Positions 51,144 through 61,290 of a stretch of DNA of 64,000 nucleotides are shown here, one piece after another (position 1 is the stretch's first letter; each line of letters opens with the position of its first letter). The position numbers were made by a program, and so were the translations under genes. This stretch comes from Paenibacillus monticola (GTDB taxonomy: Bacteria > Bacillota > Bacilli > Paenibacillales > Paenibacillaceae): NCBI RefSeq assembly GCF_009664975.1, contig NZ_WJXB01000012.1, forward strand, positions 124,001 to 188,000, in the 5' to 3' direction. The notes below the pieces were generated by a model. That model worked only from the letters and a program-made list of their open reading frames with translations, was not told where the DNA came from and searched no databases.

Positions 51144-52265
51144 TTATTTTGTTGGGCTCCTGGACTTGCTAGTTGTGGATGGGACCAGCTTCTTTCTGAT
51201 TACAGCCGTCAAATATACAAGAAGGGGGAATAACAGCAGATGAAGGAATGAGAATTTCCACCATACCTGCTGGATAATGTTGTTGATATATACAGTGTTG
51301 ATATATGTATTCCAGGCAATAATGATGAACAATACAGCCAGGGGATAAATCAGATGATTTTGTCTTTGGAGCCCAAAAACGTTGCGCAGTCCTTGAAGCA
51401 AGGACAGAAAGAGCAGTGAGATTTTAATGAAGAAGGTCAGGATCCAAATGGTAACTAGTATGCCTTCCACCCGCTGCAGAAAATTGCCGATGTTAATGGT
51501 TTTGGCCAGAGCGAATGCCGGGAAGGTGCTGTTCTCTGTCTGTTCAATACCAAGCACCAGCACGCTTAACAGTACGATAACACTAAGCAGCAGCCCCCCC
51601 ATAGAGGTTCCCCAGAGAAATGCCCGTTCACCCCTATGTTTCTGCGTCACCAGTGGCAAGAACACCATTAGTACAATCATCTCCTGAAACATGGCTGACT
51701 GGAATCCCGCGGTAAGAACAGGAAGCCAGCCATCCTCCAAAATAGGCATAATATGATTCCATTGAATTTGCGGCACTAAGGTTAGGACTAGAATCAGCAG
51801 TAGAAGCAGGATCCAGGGAAACATTAACTCTCCGAATCTGGCCAGTACGACAATCCCCATGCGGGCACTCACAATGGCAGCAATCAGAAAAACAATCTGA
51901 ATCGCTTCAATCGGCGTCTCCGGCATGAATTCACTGGTTATAAAAAAACCAAGGTCTCCCAGCAGCGTTCCAGTGAGAATTAAAAAATAGAAAAGGTAGA
52001 TCAGGGTAAGGGCTTTACCTAGCCATTTGCCTAGTACCATTTCCATGATGCCAAACAGCGACTTGCCCGGATGCAACCTTGAGAGGGCAATGTACAGCAG
52101 CACCATTACAATGTTGATTAACAGACTGCATAAGGAAGCCAGCCAGGCATCTTCTCGCGCCACACGAGCCATCCCGCTCGGTGTAACGAGAATGGAGGTT
52201 CCGACCGTCAAACCGAAAGTCAGGATGGTAAATTGCAATGTACTTATTTTCGTCTGCTTCATCAT
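51144..52265 (-). CDS. Spore germinant receptor B subunit (GerAB family permease)
   Basis: 373 residues from ATG 52265 (GAAGGGGTG upstream). Ten predicted membrane helices of the amino-acid permease-like GerAB/GerKB family: STLQFTILTFGLTVGTSILVTPSG, the conserved AREDAWLASL, SLFGIMEMVLGKWLGKALTLIYLFYF. This subunit binds the nutrient germinant in the inner spore membrane. Last gene of an A-C-D-B receptor operon; such operons are read in the forespore by sigma-G. Confidence 0.93.
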   Translation of the reverse strand: MMKQTKISTLQFTILTFGLTVGTSILVTPSGMARVAREDAWLASLCSLLINIVMVLLYIALSRLHPGKSLFGIMEMVLGKWLGKALTLIYLFYFLILTGTLLGDLGFFITSEFMPETPIEAIQIVFLIAAIVSARMGIVVLARFGELMFPWILLLLLILVLTLVPQIQWNHIMPILEDGWLPVLTAGFQSAMFQEMIVLMVFLPLVTQKHRGERAFLWGTSMGGLLLSVIVLLSVLVLGIEQTENSTFPAFALAKTINIGNFLQRVEGILVTIWILTFFIKISLLFLSLLQGLRNVFGLQRQNHLIYPLAVLFIIIAWNTYINTVYINNIIQQVWWKFSFLHLLLFPLLVYLTAVIRKKLVPSTTSKSRSPTK

Positions 52266-52283
52266 GGTAATCTTCACCCCTTC

Positions 52284-52508
52284 CTATTTGGGAGATCCGC
52301 CGGGCAGTAGCAGCATGAAGCTGCGTATCCAATCCAGCGGCCTTGCCTGGGTCAGGCCGGTCATGTTGGCAAGCACTGCCGCTATGGCAATTGCCCAAAC
52401 GCCATAAAAGACGGCCATATCCGGCAGTGAATGGAGTCTGACGAGCTGTGGCGTTTCCAGCAACAGTACGATTAGCAGAAACAGCAGCAGAAGCAGACTC
52501 CAGCTCAT
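52284..52508 (-). CDS. Small GerXD-type subunit of the germinant receptor
   Basis: 74 residues, two hydrophobic segments (SWSLLLLLFLLIVLLLETPQLV and VFYGVWAIAIAAVLANMTGL) and a short hydrophilic end. It begins by the ATGA overlap with the C-subunit stop and ends 18 bases before the B-subunit start. Length, two helices and place in the operon match the D genes described in Bacillus germinant receptor operons, which tune receptor function. Easily missed because of its size. Confidence 0.78.
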   Translation of the reverse strand: MSWSLLLLLFLLIVLLLETPQLVRLHSLPDMAVFYGVWAIAIAAVLANMTGLTQARPLDWIRSFMLLLPGGSPK

Positions 52509-53710
52509 TTTAGTTCCAACTCCCTCTTCTGCGGCTGAATGACAGAGCCAATTCGCCGGATGGTCACACTGGTGCGAACACTGATCTTGACCGTTCGGAA
52601 CCTGTCCTCCCAACGCTTGCGATAGCTTCTCCAAATATCGGGATATTGGCGGTGCAGTGCTTCACCAAAACCGAAAATGTCAGAACCATATTTCTCTTGA
52701 ACCTCCTTGATATCCCTTTTTATATTCACAATGAACTTTTTCTCTATCCTGCTCCTGATATTTTCGATGCTGGAAGTTTTGCTGAGATCGATTGTGCTTT
52801 GGATTGCTGTCAGATTGGCTTCTGTCTTCAGGTTCAGAGTAAATTCCGGCTCGTTTTCGGGGTTCAGCTTAATGTCAATGGAACTGTCTGCCTTGGTTAT
52901 GAGGAACGCGACGGTGCCGCCTTCACAAGTGACGTTACCCGTTGTAGAATTAACCTCATTTAATACATAGTTAAGTGATTTGCTCGAAGCTTCTCCAAGC
53001 CAGCCGACCAGGCGGTCCTTTTGAAATACGGCAATTCCCGCATGCTGAATCAAGGATTTTGGGGTGATGGTCTGCAAATTTTTGATGGATCCCCCCTCAG
53101 ACACATCATCTTTCAGCTGCACTCCCGACATCACTGGATTGGAGCCACCGCGTTCAAGCTCAATAATGAACTGCTGCAGGGTGACTTTTCCGGTAGCCGC
53201 CCAATTCTTATGCGCGACGAGAATGGAGGAATAGAGGGAATTGGCGGGGATATGCTCAAATGGAGTGATGACCTCGAGTATTTCCGAGGCTTTGGAGTTC
53301 TTGGCTACCAGTAAAAAGAAATCGGTGCGCAGCTGATGATTGCGGTTAATGAAGTCAAGCACATCGCTGACCCCCTCTCGTGCCACCTCTTCACCGAAGA
53401 CAAGCACCCGAATATGGGATAAATACAGGATGCGCGGGGTTGTGCTGAGCATCCGTTGAAGTGCATCGGGAAGCGTTTTGCCTACCGCTTTGTAAGTGAT
53501 GACTGGCAAGCTTCCGCTGGAGCCTCCTGACGGTCCGCCGGCTTCACTGGAATTCATGACCTGCGCGGATACCTCGTAGCCCTCTGGGACGGAATCAATT
53601 CCGAGCGCCATCACGATAGCCAGTTCGTTCAGTTCTTTTCGGCTCCAGCACCCGGACAGCAGCGTCAGACTTATAAGCAGAAGGATACTTCCAACTTTTT
53701 TTCCCCACAT
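52505..53710 (-). CDS. Spore germinant receptor C subunit (Ger(x)C lipoprotein)
   Basis: 401 residues from ATG 53710 (GGGGAGGAG upstream; the open frame extends to 53851 but overlaps the A gene). Lipobox LSGC in SILLLISLTLLSGCWSRKELNELAIVMALGID, the family N-terminus, then TPRILYLSHIRVLVFGEE and the C-terminal three-domain GerAC fold. Lipid-anchored on the outer face of the inner spore membrane. Confidence 0.93.
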   Translation of the reverse strand: MWGKKVGSILLLISLTLLSGCWSRKELNELAIVMALGIDSVPEGYEVSAQVMNSSEAGGPSGGSSGSLPVITYKAVGKTLPDALQRMLSTTPRILYLSHIRVLVFGEEVAREGVSDVLDFINRNHQLRTDFFLLVAKNSKASEILEVITPFEHIPANSLYSSILVAHKNWAATGKVTLQQFIIELERGGSNPVMSGVQLKDDVSEGGSIKNLQTITPKSLIQHAGIAVFQKDRLVGWLGEASSKSLNYVLNEVNSTTGNVTCEGGTVAFLITKADSSIDIKLNPENEPEFTLNLKTEANLTAIQSTIDLSKTSSIENIRSRIEKKFIVNIKRDIKEVQEKYGSDIFGFGEALHRQYPDIWRSYRKRWEDRFRTVKISVRTSVTIRRIGSVIQPQKRELELK

Positions 53711-53778
53711 AGCTAGCTCTCCTCCCCGTGTCTTGAGATGTTTACAGGAATATGAATGCACTCTTGTTAAGAGAGCGG

Positions 53779-55248
53779 TCAGTTTCTCCCAAAATATTTC
53801 TTCATAGTTCGCCGCGAGAGCCTCACGAAGGTATCCTTCTGGCTTTGCCACCGTAAAGGGGCGAAGGAGGTCATATAAGGAATGCCTATGGATTCAAGGC
53901 TGCAAAGGTGCAGGGCCAGGATAATCATGGCGATCATTATCCCGTAAAGACCGAAGGACGCGGCAATAGCCATCAGCACAAAACGCAGCATCCGGACAGA
54001 GATTCCTACATTAAAGGCGGGCAGCGAAAAATTGGCGATAGCTGTAATGGAGACGACAATAACCATGGCGGCAGACACCAGTCCGGCATCAACGGCAGCC
54101 TGTCCAATGACCAGCGTGCCGACAATAGAAACGGATTGTCCAATGGACTTAGGCAGTCTGACCCCTGCTTCGCGCAGAATTTCGAAGGTAATCTCCATAA
54201 TGAACGCTTCGAGGAAGGCCGGGAATGGAATTCCCTCGCGCTGGCCGATTAGACTGATCAGTAGGGTAGTGGGAATCATCTCCTGGTGAAAGGTGGTGAT
54301 GGCGATATAGAAAGAGGGTGTGAGTAAGGCGAGCCCAAAACAGAAGTATCTCAGCAGACGGACCAAACTCGCAAAATCACTGCGCTGATAGTAATCCTCG
54401 CTTGATTGAAAGAACTGGACAAGCAGTGCGGGAACAACCAGCACAAACGGAGTGCCTTCCACAAAAATAGCAATCCGCCCTTCCAGCAGTGCGGATGCGA
54501 TCACATCTGGCCGTTCTGTATTGTAAACTGTAGGGAATGGGCTGTAGCGCTTGTCCTGGATCATCTCCTCGATATAGTTGCTCTCCAGCACACTGTCAAG
54601 CTTCGCTGCATCCAGCCTCCTCCGCAGTTCCTCCAGCACCTGCATATCGACAATTCCCTCCATGTACATGACCGCTACAGCGGTTTGCGTCTGCTCTCCC
54701 AGCTTTCTTTGCTCGATACGCAGCTTAGGGTTTTGGATTCTCCGCCGGACCAGAGCAGTATTCTCCCGCAGAGATTCTGTGAATCCTTCTCGGGGGCCTC
54801 TTACCACAGACTGTGAGCTGGCTTCCTCGACGCCCCTTTGCTTCAGTGTCTCCGTTCCGACAGAGAGGGTGATGGCTGCTCCTTCGATATAGATAATAGT
54901 GTTCCCGGACAATATCTCGGCCTCAATCTCCGAATAGGTCCGTGCTTCCCCCACTTTGCCGCTCGTAAGGGTCCGTTCTTTCAGAATGTTTAGGCTTTCT
55001 TCCGGCTGATGGGGGTCTAGTTGCTCAAATAAGAACAAGTCTCTGTGAATGGCCTGAATCACAAGCTGCGGATCTCCTAATCCTTCAATAAATATGATAG
55101 CGGCGGTGAAGGGGCCGAGTGTGATAAGCCTGTATATAATATCTGTGCTCTCGCCAAAGCGTATCTTCATGTCCTCTACAAAAAGAGCAAGTGAGTCGGG
55201 CAGTTTCTTCAGTGGCTTATCCGCTTGTTTTGGCTCAGGCAACTTCAT
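53779..55248 (-). CDS. Spore germinant receptor A subunit (GerAA family)
   Basis: 489 residues. Soluble N-terminal domain (about 1-240, FGESTDIIYRLITLGPFTAAIIFIEGLGD ... VAVMYMEGIVD), then membrane segments with the family blocks RPDVIASALLEGRIAIFVEGTPFVLVVPAL, REGIPFPAFLEAFIMEITFEILREAGVRLPKSIGQSVSIVGTLVIGQAAVDAGLVSAAMVIVV and IPYMTSFAP near the C-terminus. First gene of the operon, AGGAGGGG site; divergent from lonB. Confidence 0.95.
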   Translation of the reverse strand: MKLPEPKQADKPLKKLPDSLALFVEDMKIRFGESTDIIYRLITLGPFTAAIIFIEGLGDPQLVIQAIHRDLFLFEQLDPHQPEESLNILKERTLTSGKVGEARTYSEIEAEILSGNTIIYIEGAAITLSVGTETLKQRGVEEASSQSVVRGPREGFTESLRENTALVRRRIQNPKLRIEQRKLGEQTQTAVAVMYMEGIVDMQVLEELRRRLDAAKLDSVLESNYIEEMIQDKRYSPFPTVYNTERPDVIASALLEGRIAIFVEGTPFVLVVPALLVQFFQSSEDYYQRSDFASLVRLLRYFCFGLALLTPSFYIAITTFHQEMIPTTLLISLIGQREGIPFPAFLEAFIMEITFEILREAGVRLPKSIGQSVSIVGTLVIGQAAVDAGLVSAAMVIVVSITAIANFSLPAFNVGISVRMLRFVLMAIAASFGLYGIMIAMIILALHLCSLESIGIPYMTSFAPLRWQSQKDTFVRLSRRTMKKYFGRN

Positions 55249-55383
55249 CCCCTCCTGTCCGCTAAGTATCTCCGCTTGTATAATTCTGTATGCAGGCGTT
55301 TACTAATTACCGAAACGGCTATACTACCTAGTAGTAGTCGAAGGTGTAAGAAGGTAGACCGAAACGAAACAGGAGGATGACCT

Positions 55384-57093
55384 ATGGAATTAAGTATATT
55401 GCTGATGATCGTGCAGCTCTTTTTCGCGCTGGTTATCGGCGTTTATTTTTGGAATCTGCTGCGAGGACAAAAGAGCAATAAGACGGCAGTGGACCGAGAG
55501 TCGCGCAAGGAGCTCGAAAAGCTGCGGAAAATGCGGATGATCTCGTTGACCAAACCACTGTCGGAGAAGACTAGACCAGCATCAATTGGAGATATCGTTG
55601 GGCAGAAGGATGGCCTGCGAGCCTTAAAGGCAGCTCTATGCAGCGCCAATCCGCAGCATGTGATTATCTACGGTCCTCCAGGGGTAGGGAAAACCGCTGC
55701 CGCACGTGTGGTTATGGAGGAAGCAAAGAAAAATACATTGTCTCCCTTCAAGAGCGATGCGAAGTTCACTGAGATTGATGCTACCACTGCCCGCTTCGAT
55801 GAGCGCGGCATTGCCGATCCGCTAATCGGTTCGGTGCATGATCCAATCTATCAGGGAGCTGGGGCGATGGGAGTGGCAGGGGTGCCGCAGCCGAAACCCG
55901 GCGCCGTAACCAAAGCACATGGAGGAATATTGTTCCTTGATGAGATTGGAGAGCTTCATCCGATTCAGATGAATAAGCTGCTTAAGGTGCTGGAAGATCG
56001 GAAGGTACTGCTGGAGAGTGCTTATTATAACTCAGAGGATAGTAATACACCTGCTTATATCCATGATATTTTTCAGAATGGTCTGCCTGCGGATTTTCGG
56101 CTGGTCGGGGCAACTACGCGCTCACCGGACGAGATTTCGCCTGCGCTACGTTCACGCTGCATGGAGATCTATTTCCGTCCGCTGCTGCCGGATGAGATTG
56201 CGGTTATTGGTCGAGATGCAATACAAAAGATCGGCTTAAAACCGAGTCCGGAAGCTGTTATGGTAGTTCAGCAATATGCCACTAATGGCCGCGAGGCAGT
56301 CAATATGATTCAGCTGGCTGCGGGCCTGGCGCTGACAGAGCAGCGGGACACGCTTAACACTGCTGATGTTGAGTGGGTAGCGGGCAGCAGCCAGCTGCAG
56401 CTGCGTACGGAGCGCAAGATTCCGACTACACCGCAGATAGGGCTAGTTAATGGCCTCGCAGTATACGGGCCCGGCATGGGAACACTGCTGGAAATTGAAG
56501 TGTCAGCCGCACCGGCTGCTAAAGGTCAGGGCAGGCTTAATGTGACCGGTGTAGTCGATGAAGAAGAGATTGGCGGGGGCTCACGCACGATTCGGCGAAA
56601 GAGTATGGCTAGAGGCTCTGTGGAGAATGTGCTGACCGTACTTCGCAGAATGAATTTGGAGCCGGACCGTTATGATCTGCATGTCAATTTTCCTGGTGGG
56701 ACACCGATTGACGGGCCGTCGGCAGGAGTAGCTATGGCGGTGGCCATCGTTTCCGCAATCCGGGGCTTGCCGGTAGATAATACAGTAGCGATCACCGGGG
56801 AGATCGGCATCCATGGTCGGGTGAAACCAGTCGGAGGTGTTATTGCCAAGGTGGAGGCAGCCTTTCAAGCGGGAGCCACAACAGTGCTTATTCCAAAAGA
56901 AAATTGGCAGACGCTCTTTGCTGACCTCGCACCGCTACAGGTCATTCCAGTAGAGACCGTGGAGGAAGTGTTCCGCCACCTGTTTGGTGCTCACACCGCC
57001 GATGTGAGACTGCCTGCGGTGGCAGGAGAGACGTTCTCGACGGCGCCCTCACTTCTGAAGGCAGATGCTGCAGGCGAGACTGCAAAGGGTTGA
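55384..57093 (+). CDS. lonB: ATP-dependent protease LonB
   Basis: 569 residues. N-terminal membrane-like segment (LSILLMIVQLFFALVIGVYFW), AAA+ domain with Walker A GPPGVGKTAAARV (about 97), a GGILFLDEIGELHP Walker B, and a C-terminal Lon protease domain with catalytic Ser446 (DGPSAGVAMA) and Lys in GGVIAKVEAA. It lacks the Lon N-domain, as LonB does. In B. subtilis LonB is a forespore (sigma-F) protease at the same place before lonA. AACAGGAGG site. Confidence 0.95.
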   Translation: MELSILLMIVQLFFALVIGVYFWNLLRGQKSNKTAVDRESRKELEKLRKMRMISLTKPLSEKTRPASIGDIVGQKDGLRALKAALCSANPQHVIIYGPPGVGKTAAARVVMEEAKKNTLSPFKSDAKFTEIDATTARFDERGIADPLIGSVHDPIYQGAGAMGVAGVPQPKPGAVTKAHGGILFLDEIGELHPIQMNKLLKVLEDRKVLLESAYYNSEDSNTPAYIHDIFQNGLPADFRLVGATTRSPDEISPALRSRCMEIYFRPLLPDEIAVIGRDAIQKIGLKPSPEAVMVVQQYATNGREAVNMIQLAAGLALTEQRDTLNTADVEWVAGSSQLQLRTERKIPTTPQIGLVNGLAVYGPGMGTLLEIEVSAAPAAKGQGRLNVTGVVDEEEIGGGSRTIRRKSMARGSVENVLTVLRRMNLEPDRYDLHVNFPGGTPIDGPSAGVAMAVAIVSAIRGLPVDNTVAITGEIGIHGRVKPVGGVIAKVEAAFQAGATTVLIPKENWQTLFADLAPLQVIPVETVEEVFRHLFGAHTADVRLPAVAGETFSTAPSLLKADAAGETAKG

Positions 57094-57112
57094 GCGACGA
57101 TTTCATAAAGAG

Positions 57113-57144
57113 AAGCGGCAGGTCATCTGTCGCTTTCTTTTTTT
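57113..57144 (+). terminator. Terminator after lonB
   Basis: AAGCGGCAG / CTGTCGCTT hairpin (one G-U pair) followed by TCTTTTTTT. Confidence 0.8.
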
Positions 57145-57364
57145 GATGCATCGTACATTTTAATATAGATTAGCCTGCTGAAGTACGATAAGATAAGACG
57201 TTGCCTCATAAGCCAATGGTCATAGTTGGATTAAAGGGGTGACCCTGTGGAGGCTTTGAGATTATTAAAGCTCCATCTGTCGCGGCCCGTTGGTGTTTTG
57301 AGGCTGCTTTTGTTAGAATGAGTACATATGACACTACTTAAGAACCATGGGAGGTGCGAAAGCG

Positions 57365-59764
57365 ATGATACCCAACAAATCCAAAGGTCGTCGTTTTCCT
57401 TTATTGCCGCTTAGAGGTCTTCTTGTGTACCCTAGCATGGTTCTTCACCTAGATGTGGGACGCGAGAAATCAGTTCGGGCGCTGGAAAAAGCTATGGTTG
57501 AAGATAACTTAATTCTCCTCTGTTCTCAGTCAGAAGTTAATATTGAAGAACCGGGACAGGAAGATATATTTCGAGTCGGTACCGTTGCTAACGTACGGCA
57601 GATGCTGAAGCTGCCCAATGGCACGATTCGTGTGCTGGTAGAGGGTGTGGAACGGGCCGAAATTCTTCATTATACGGATAATGAGGAATTCTATGAGGTC
57701 ATGGCGCGTGAGCTGCCGGAAGAAGAAGGCGGTGACCAGGAGAGTGACGCATTAATGCGTTCTGTTCTGAATCAGTTCGAGCACTATATCACTTTGTCCA
57801 AGAAGGTTACACCGGAGACGCTGGCTGCTGTATCGGATATCGAAGAGCCGGGCCGGCTTGCCGATGTGATTACGAGTCATTTGGCGCTGAAGATTAAGGA
57901 TAAGCAGGAGATTCTGGAGACGATCGATGTTCGCAAGCGTCTAGAGAAGCTGCTAGATATTCTAAATAACGAGCGTGAGGTGCTGGAACTCGAGCGTAAG
58001 ATTAACCAGCGTGTGAAGAAGCAGATGGAAAAGACGCAGAAGGAATATTATTTGCGTGAACAGATGAAAGCCATTCAGAAAGAGCTGGGCGAGAAGGAAG
58101 GCCGGGCTGGAGAAGCCGAAGAGCTGCGGGCTCAGATGGAAGAGAAGGATATGCCGGAACGCGTGAAAGAGAAGATTGAGAAGGAAATCGACCGTCTGGA
58201 AAAAATGCCGGCAAGCTCGGCTGAAGGTGGCGTTATCCGTAATTATGTGGACTGGCTGCTGTCTCTCCCTTGGAGTGAATGGACCGAGGATGATCTGGAT
58301 ATTCAGAAGGCGGAGCAAGTGCTGGATGCAGATCATTATGGACTGGAGAAGCCGAAGGAACGTGTGCTGGAATATCTCGCTGTTCAGAAGCTGGTCAAGC
58401 AGCTTAAAGGACCAATTCTATGTCTGGTAGGACCTCCTGGTGTCGGTAAAACATCACTGGCTCGTTCTATCGCCCGTTCACTGGATCGTAAATTTGTCCG
58501 CATCTCGCTCGGGGGTGTACGGGACGAGGCAGAGATTCGTGGTCACCGCCGTACCTATGTAGGTGCGATGCCTGGCCGGATTATCCAAGGCATGAAGACA
58601 GCGGGGACAATTAATCCCGTCTTCCTGCTGGATGAGATTGATAAGATGGCGGCAGATTTCCGCGGCGATCCTTCAGCAGCGCTGCTGGAAGTGCTCGATC
58701 CAGAGCAGAACAATACGTTCAGCGACCATTTTATCGAGTTACCATTCGATTTGTCGAACGTCATGTTCGTGACGACAGCCAATGCTGTGCATAACATCCC
58801 GCGTCCTTTGCTGGACCGGATGGAAATGCTGTACATTCCCGGTTATACGGAACTGGAGAAGTTGCAGATTGCCAGTCGTTATCTGCTGCCGAAACAGAGA
58901 AAGGGCCACGGACTTGAGGAAGAACAGTTGACGATCAAGGACGACACCCTGCTGCGTATAGTCCGTGAATACACTCGGGAATCCGGTGTGCGTAATCTCG
59001 AACAACAGATTGCGGCCTTATGCCGCAAAGCCGCCAAGCAGATCGTTTCCAATGAGAAAGAAGCAGTGACCATTCTACCCGACGATATCAAGGATTACCT
59101 TGGTGCATCGAAGTACCGGTACGGCATGGCGGAGCTGGAGGATCAGATCGGTACCGTGACCGGGCTGGCCTGGACTGAGGTCGGTGGCGATACGCTATTG
59201 ATCGAAGTAACTGTTGTGCAGGGTACCGGCAAGCTGACGCTTACTGGCCAGCTTGGTGATGTCATGAAGGAATCAGCACAGGCGGCCTTCAGTTATACTC
59301 GTTCGAAGGCCGAGGAGTTAGGGCTGCAGCCTGATTTTTATGAGAAAATTGATATTCATATCCACATTCCCGAGGGAGCGATTCCGAAGGATGGTCCGTC
59401 CGCAGGGATTACGATTGCTACAGCCTTGATCTCCGCACTGACGAAACGTTATGTCTCGAAGGATGTGGCCATGACTGGAGAGATCACCTTGCGCGGACGT
59501 GTATTGCCTATCGGAGGCTTGAAAGAGAAGATTCTAGCAGCCCACCGGGCTGGATACAAGAAGATCCTGCTTCCCAAGGATAATGAGCGCGATCTGAAGG
59601 AAATACCAGAGAGTGTACGTAATGATATGGAGTTTGTCCCAGTATCCCATATGGATCAGGTATTGCTGCACGCGCTTGTAGATCACCAGGAACACAAGGA
59701 ACTTAAGAAACACCAAGAACATCATATCGAGATTAGCATTGAGCCACCTAGCAGTGTGCATTAG
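57365..59764 (+). CDS. lon: ATP-dependent protease LonA
   Basis: 799 residues from ATG 57365 (GGGAGGTG 8 bases upstream; an ATG at 57347 lies before this site). LON N-domain (FPLLPLRGLLVYPSMVLHLDVGREKS), coiled middle part, AAA+ with Walker A GPPGVGKTSLARS (about 355) and IFLLDEIDKMA-type Walker B (PVFLLDEIDKM), protease domain with Ser679 (PKDGPSAGITIAT) and Lys near 722 (GGLKEKILAAHRAG). Major soluble AAA+ protease for damaged and regulatory proteins. ysxC follows after 12 bases. Confidence 0.98.
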   Translation: MIPNKSKGRRFPLLPLRGLLVYPSMVLHLDVGREKSVRALEKAMVEDNLILLCSQSEVNIEEPGQEDIFRVGTVANVRQMLKLPNGTIRVLVEGVERAEILHYTDNEEFYEVMARELPEEEGGDQESDALMRSVLNQFEHYITLSKKVTPETLAAVSDIEEPGRLADVITSHLALKIKDKQEILETIDVRKRLEKLLDILNNEREVLELERKINQRVKKQMEKTQKEYYLREQMKAIQKELGEKEGRAGEAEELRAQMEEKDMPERVKEKIEKEIDRLEKMPASSAEGGVIRNYVDWLLSLPWSEWTEDDLDIQKAEQVLDADHYGLEKPKERVLEYLAVQKLVKQLKGPILCLVGPPGVGKTSLARSIARSLDRKFVRISLGGVRDEAEIRGHRRTYVGAMPGRIIQGMKTAGTINPVFLLDEIDKMAADFRGDPSAALLEVLDPEQNNTFSDHFIELPFDLSNVMFVTTANAVHNIPRPLLDRMEMLYIPGYTELEKLQIASRYLLPKQRKGHGLEEEQLTIKDDTLLRIVREYTRESGVRNLEQQIAALCRKAAKQIVSNEKEAVTILPDDIKDYLGASKYRYGMAELEDQIGTVTGLAWTEVGGDTLLIEVTVVQGTGKLTLTGQLGDVMKESAQAAFSYTRSKAEELGLQPDFYEKIDIHIHIPEGAIPKDGPSAGITIATALISALTKRYVSKDVAMTGEITLRGRVLPIGGLKEKILAAHRAGYKKILLPKDNERDLKEIPESVRNDMEFVPVSHMDQVLLHALVDHQEHKELKKHQEHHIEISIEPPSSVH

Positions 59765-59776
59765 AAAGGAAGACCT

Positions 59777-60433
59777 ATGAAAGTAAACAGTTCCGATTTC
59801 ATAATCAGCGCCGTCGGCCCTGATCAATACCCTGATGATGGCCTGCCGGAGATTGCTCTGGCAGGGCGCTCCAACGTAGGGAAATCCTCCCTAATCAACA
59901 AGATGATTAACCGCAAGAATCTGGCCCGGACAAGCTCCACTCCGGGTAAGACACAGCATATGAACTATTACCTTATCAATGAATTAATGTATTTCGTCGA
60001 TTTTCCTGGTTACGGCTATGCCAAAGTATCCAAGACGCAGCGTGCATCCTGGGGCAAAATGGTCGAGAAATATATGTCCGAGCGTGAGACGTTGAGACTT
60101 GTGTTGCTCATTGTAGATCTTCGCCATCCGCCGAGTGCCAATGACAAGATGATGTTCGATTGGCTAAAGCATTATGATCTTCCAATGTGTGTAGTGGCTA
60201 CCAAGGCCGACAAAATTCCAAAGACCCGTTGGGACAAACATATTAAGATCATGAAGCAGGGGCTTGGTGTGCTTCCAGGAGATAACTTTATACCCTTCTC
60301 TGCGGAGATTGGTCTGGGCAAGGATGCGTTATGGGAATTAGTCGATGGCTACATTGTACCTGACGCAGAAGAGGCTTCAGGAGTGAACGAGGACGAGGAT
60401 CCGGTGGTTCAGGAAGCTGGAGACGAAGCTTAA
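59777..60433 (+). CDS. ysxC: Ribosome biogenesis GTP-binding protein YsxC/EngB
   Basis: 218 residues of the TrmE-Era-EngA-YihA-like GTPases. G1 GRSNVGKSSLINKM, G2 SSTPGKTQ, G3 DFPGYGYAKVS, G4 TKADKIPK, G5 FSAEIG. Essential for 50S subunit assembly in B. subtilis. The lonA-ysxC order is conserved. C-terminal acidic extension (EEASGVNEDEDPVVQEAGDEA) beyond the usual length of about 195 is not required for the fold. AAGGAAG site. Confidence 0.97.
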   Translation: MKVNSSDFIISAVGPDQYPDDGLPEIALAGRSNVGKSSLINKMINRKNLARTSSTPGKTQHMNYYLINELMYFVDFPGYGYAKVSKTQRASWGKMVEKYMSERETLRLVLLIVDLRHPPSANDKMMFDWLKHYDLPMCVVATKADKIPKTRWDKHIKIMKQGLGVLPGDNFIPFSAEIGLGKDALWELVDGYIVPDAEEASGVNEDEDPVVQEAGDEA

Positions 60434-60640
60434 GTACGGAATTCCCAGTGAACTAGCTAGGGATAACGCGTTATCCTAACAGAATAGTGAGTAAGTGTTA
60501 TGAATTGGCTAGCTGAACCGTAATCCTCCCGTTTTAAGATCAATTATGGGGGAATTTCATAATCCTTCATAAGAGAAATGAAAAGGCACTTCATTGTATA
60601 ATCATGCTATTAGATTGTTACAAAGAATTGAGGGATTGTT

Positions 60641-61228
60641 ATGGCTCAGCGATTAGCTACGGAATATGTAAATGCTACTTTGCAAATGACAGAATTTCAA
60701 TTGAACCAGTTCCTGCTTTCGGCAGATACTTGTTATATTAGTCACCGTGTGAAGGTGCTAGGTGGCGGAGAACAGGAGATTGTGCTGGAGGCTGCTGCGG
60801 GAGAGGAAGTTCACTTGTCCTTTGAACGCAAAGGAAATATTTACGTCTGTGCGCTGTCCTGCCAGGTGGTGAATCCTCATCTGAATAACGCAGTCCGCAA
60901 GCTATTCATTACTTACAAGGGCACCGGAACGGTGAACAGAATTTATAAAGGATTCACAATGATGTATTATTATGAGCAAGGCTCGGTCCGCCGAATCTCG
61001 GAGCTTACACAGAACGGTTGCAAGATGGTGTATCAGCATAAGCAATCCATGGCCGAGATGAGACGGCTCTATCAATCCGAGGCTGTAGAGCGGGAGATTG
61101 AGGAATTGCGCCGTAAGATCAATGTATTACTTGATATGCGGAATGTTAGGTATCTGGAAACCGAGCTCATAGAAATTGACTGTGATTTGCAGATTATAGC
61201 TCAGCGTTTATTTCAGCTGGAAGCTTAG
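60641..61228 (+). CDS. Conserved protein of unknown function
   Basis: 195 residues, soluble. Beta-rich first part (TLQMTEFQLNQFLLSADTCYISHRVKVLGGGEQEIVLEAA ... VCALSCQVVNPHLNNAVRKLFITYKGTGTVNRIYKGFTMMYYYEQG) and a helical C-terminus (EAVEREIEELRRKINVLLDMRNVRYLETELIEIDCDLQIIAQRL) likely to be coiled-coil. The gene has a GAGGGATTG site and a terminator, so it is real. It stands where hemA follows in related genomes; I do not recognise a family with known function. Confidence 0.72.
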   Translation: MAQRLATEYVNATLQMTEFQLNQFLLSADTCYISHRVKVLGGGEQEIVLEAAAGEEVHLSFERKGNIYVCALSCQVVNPHLNNAVRKLFITYKGTGTVNRIYKGFTMMYYYEQGSVRRISELTQNGCKMVYQHKQSMAEMRRLYQSEAVEREIEELRRKINVLLDMRNVRYLETELIEIDCDLQIIAQRLFQLEA

Positions 61229-61254
61229 GTTTAAGAACTTGTGTCATCCAAAAG

Positions 61255-61290
61255 AGCAATCATTTCCTGGTGAAATGGTTGCTTTTTTTT
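61255..61290 (+). terminator. Intrinsic terminator
   Basis: GCAATCATTTC / GAAATGGTTGC hairpin followed by eight T. Confidence 0.9.
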
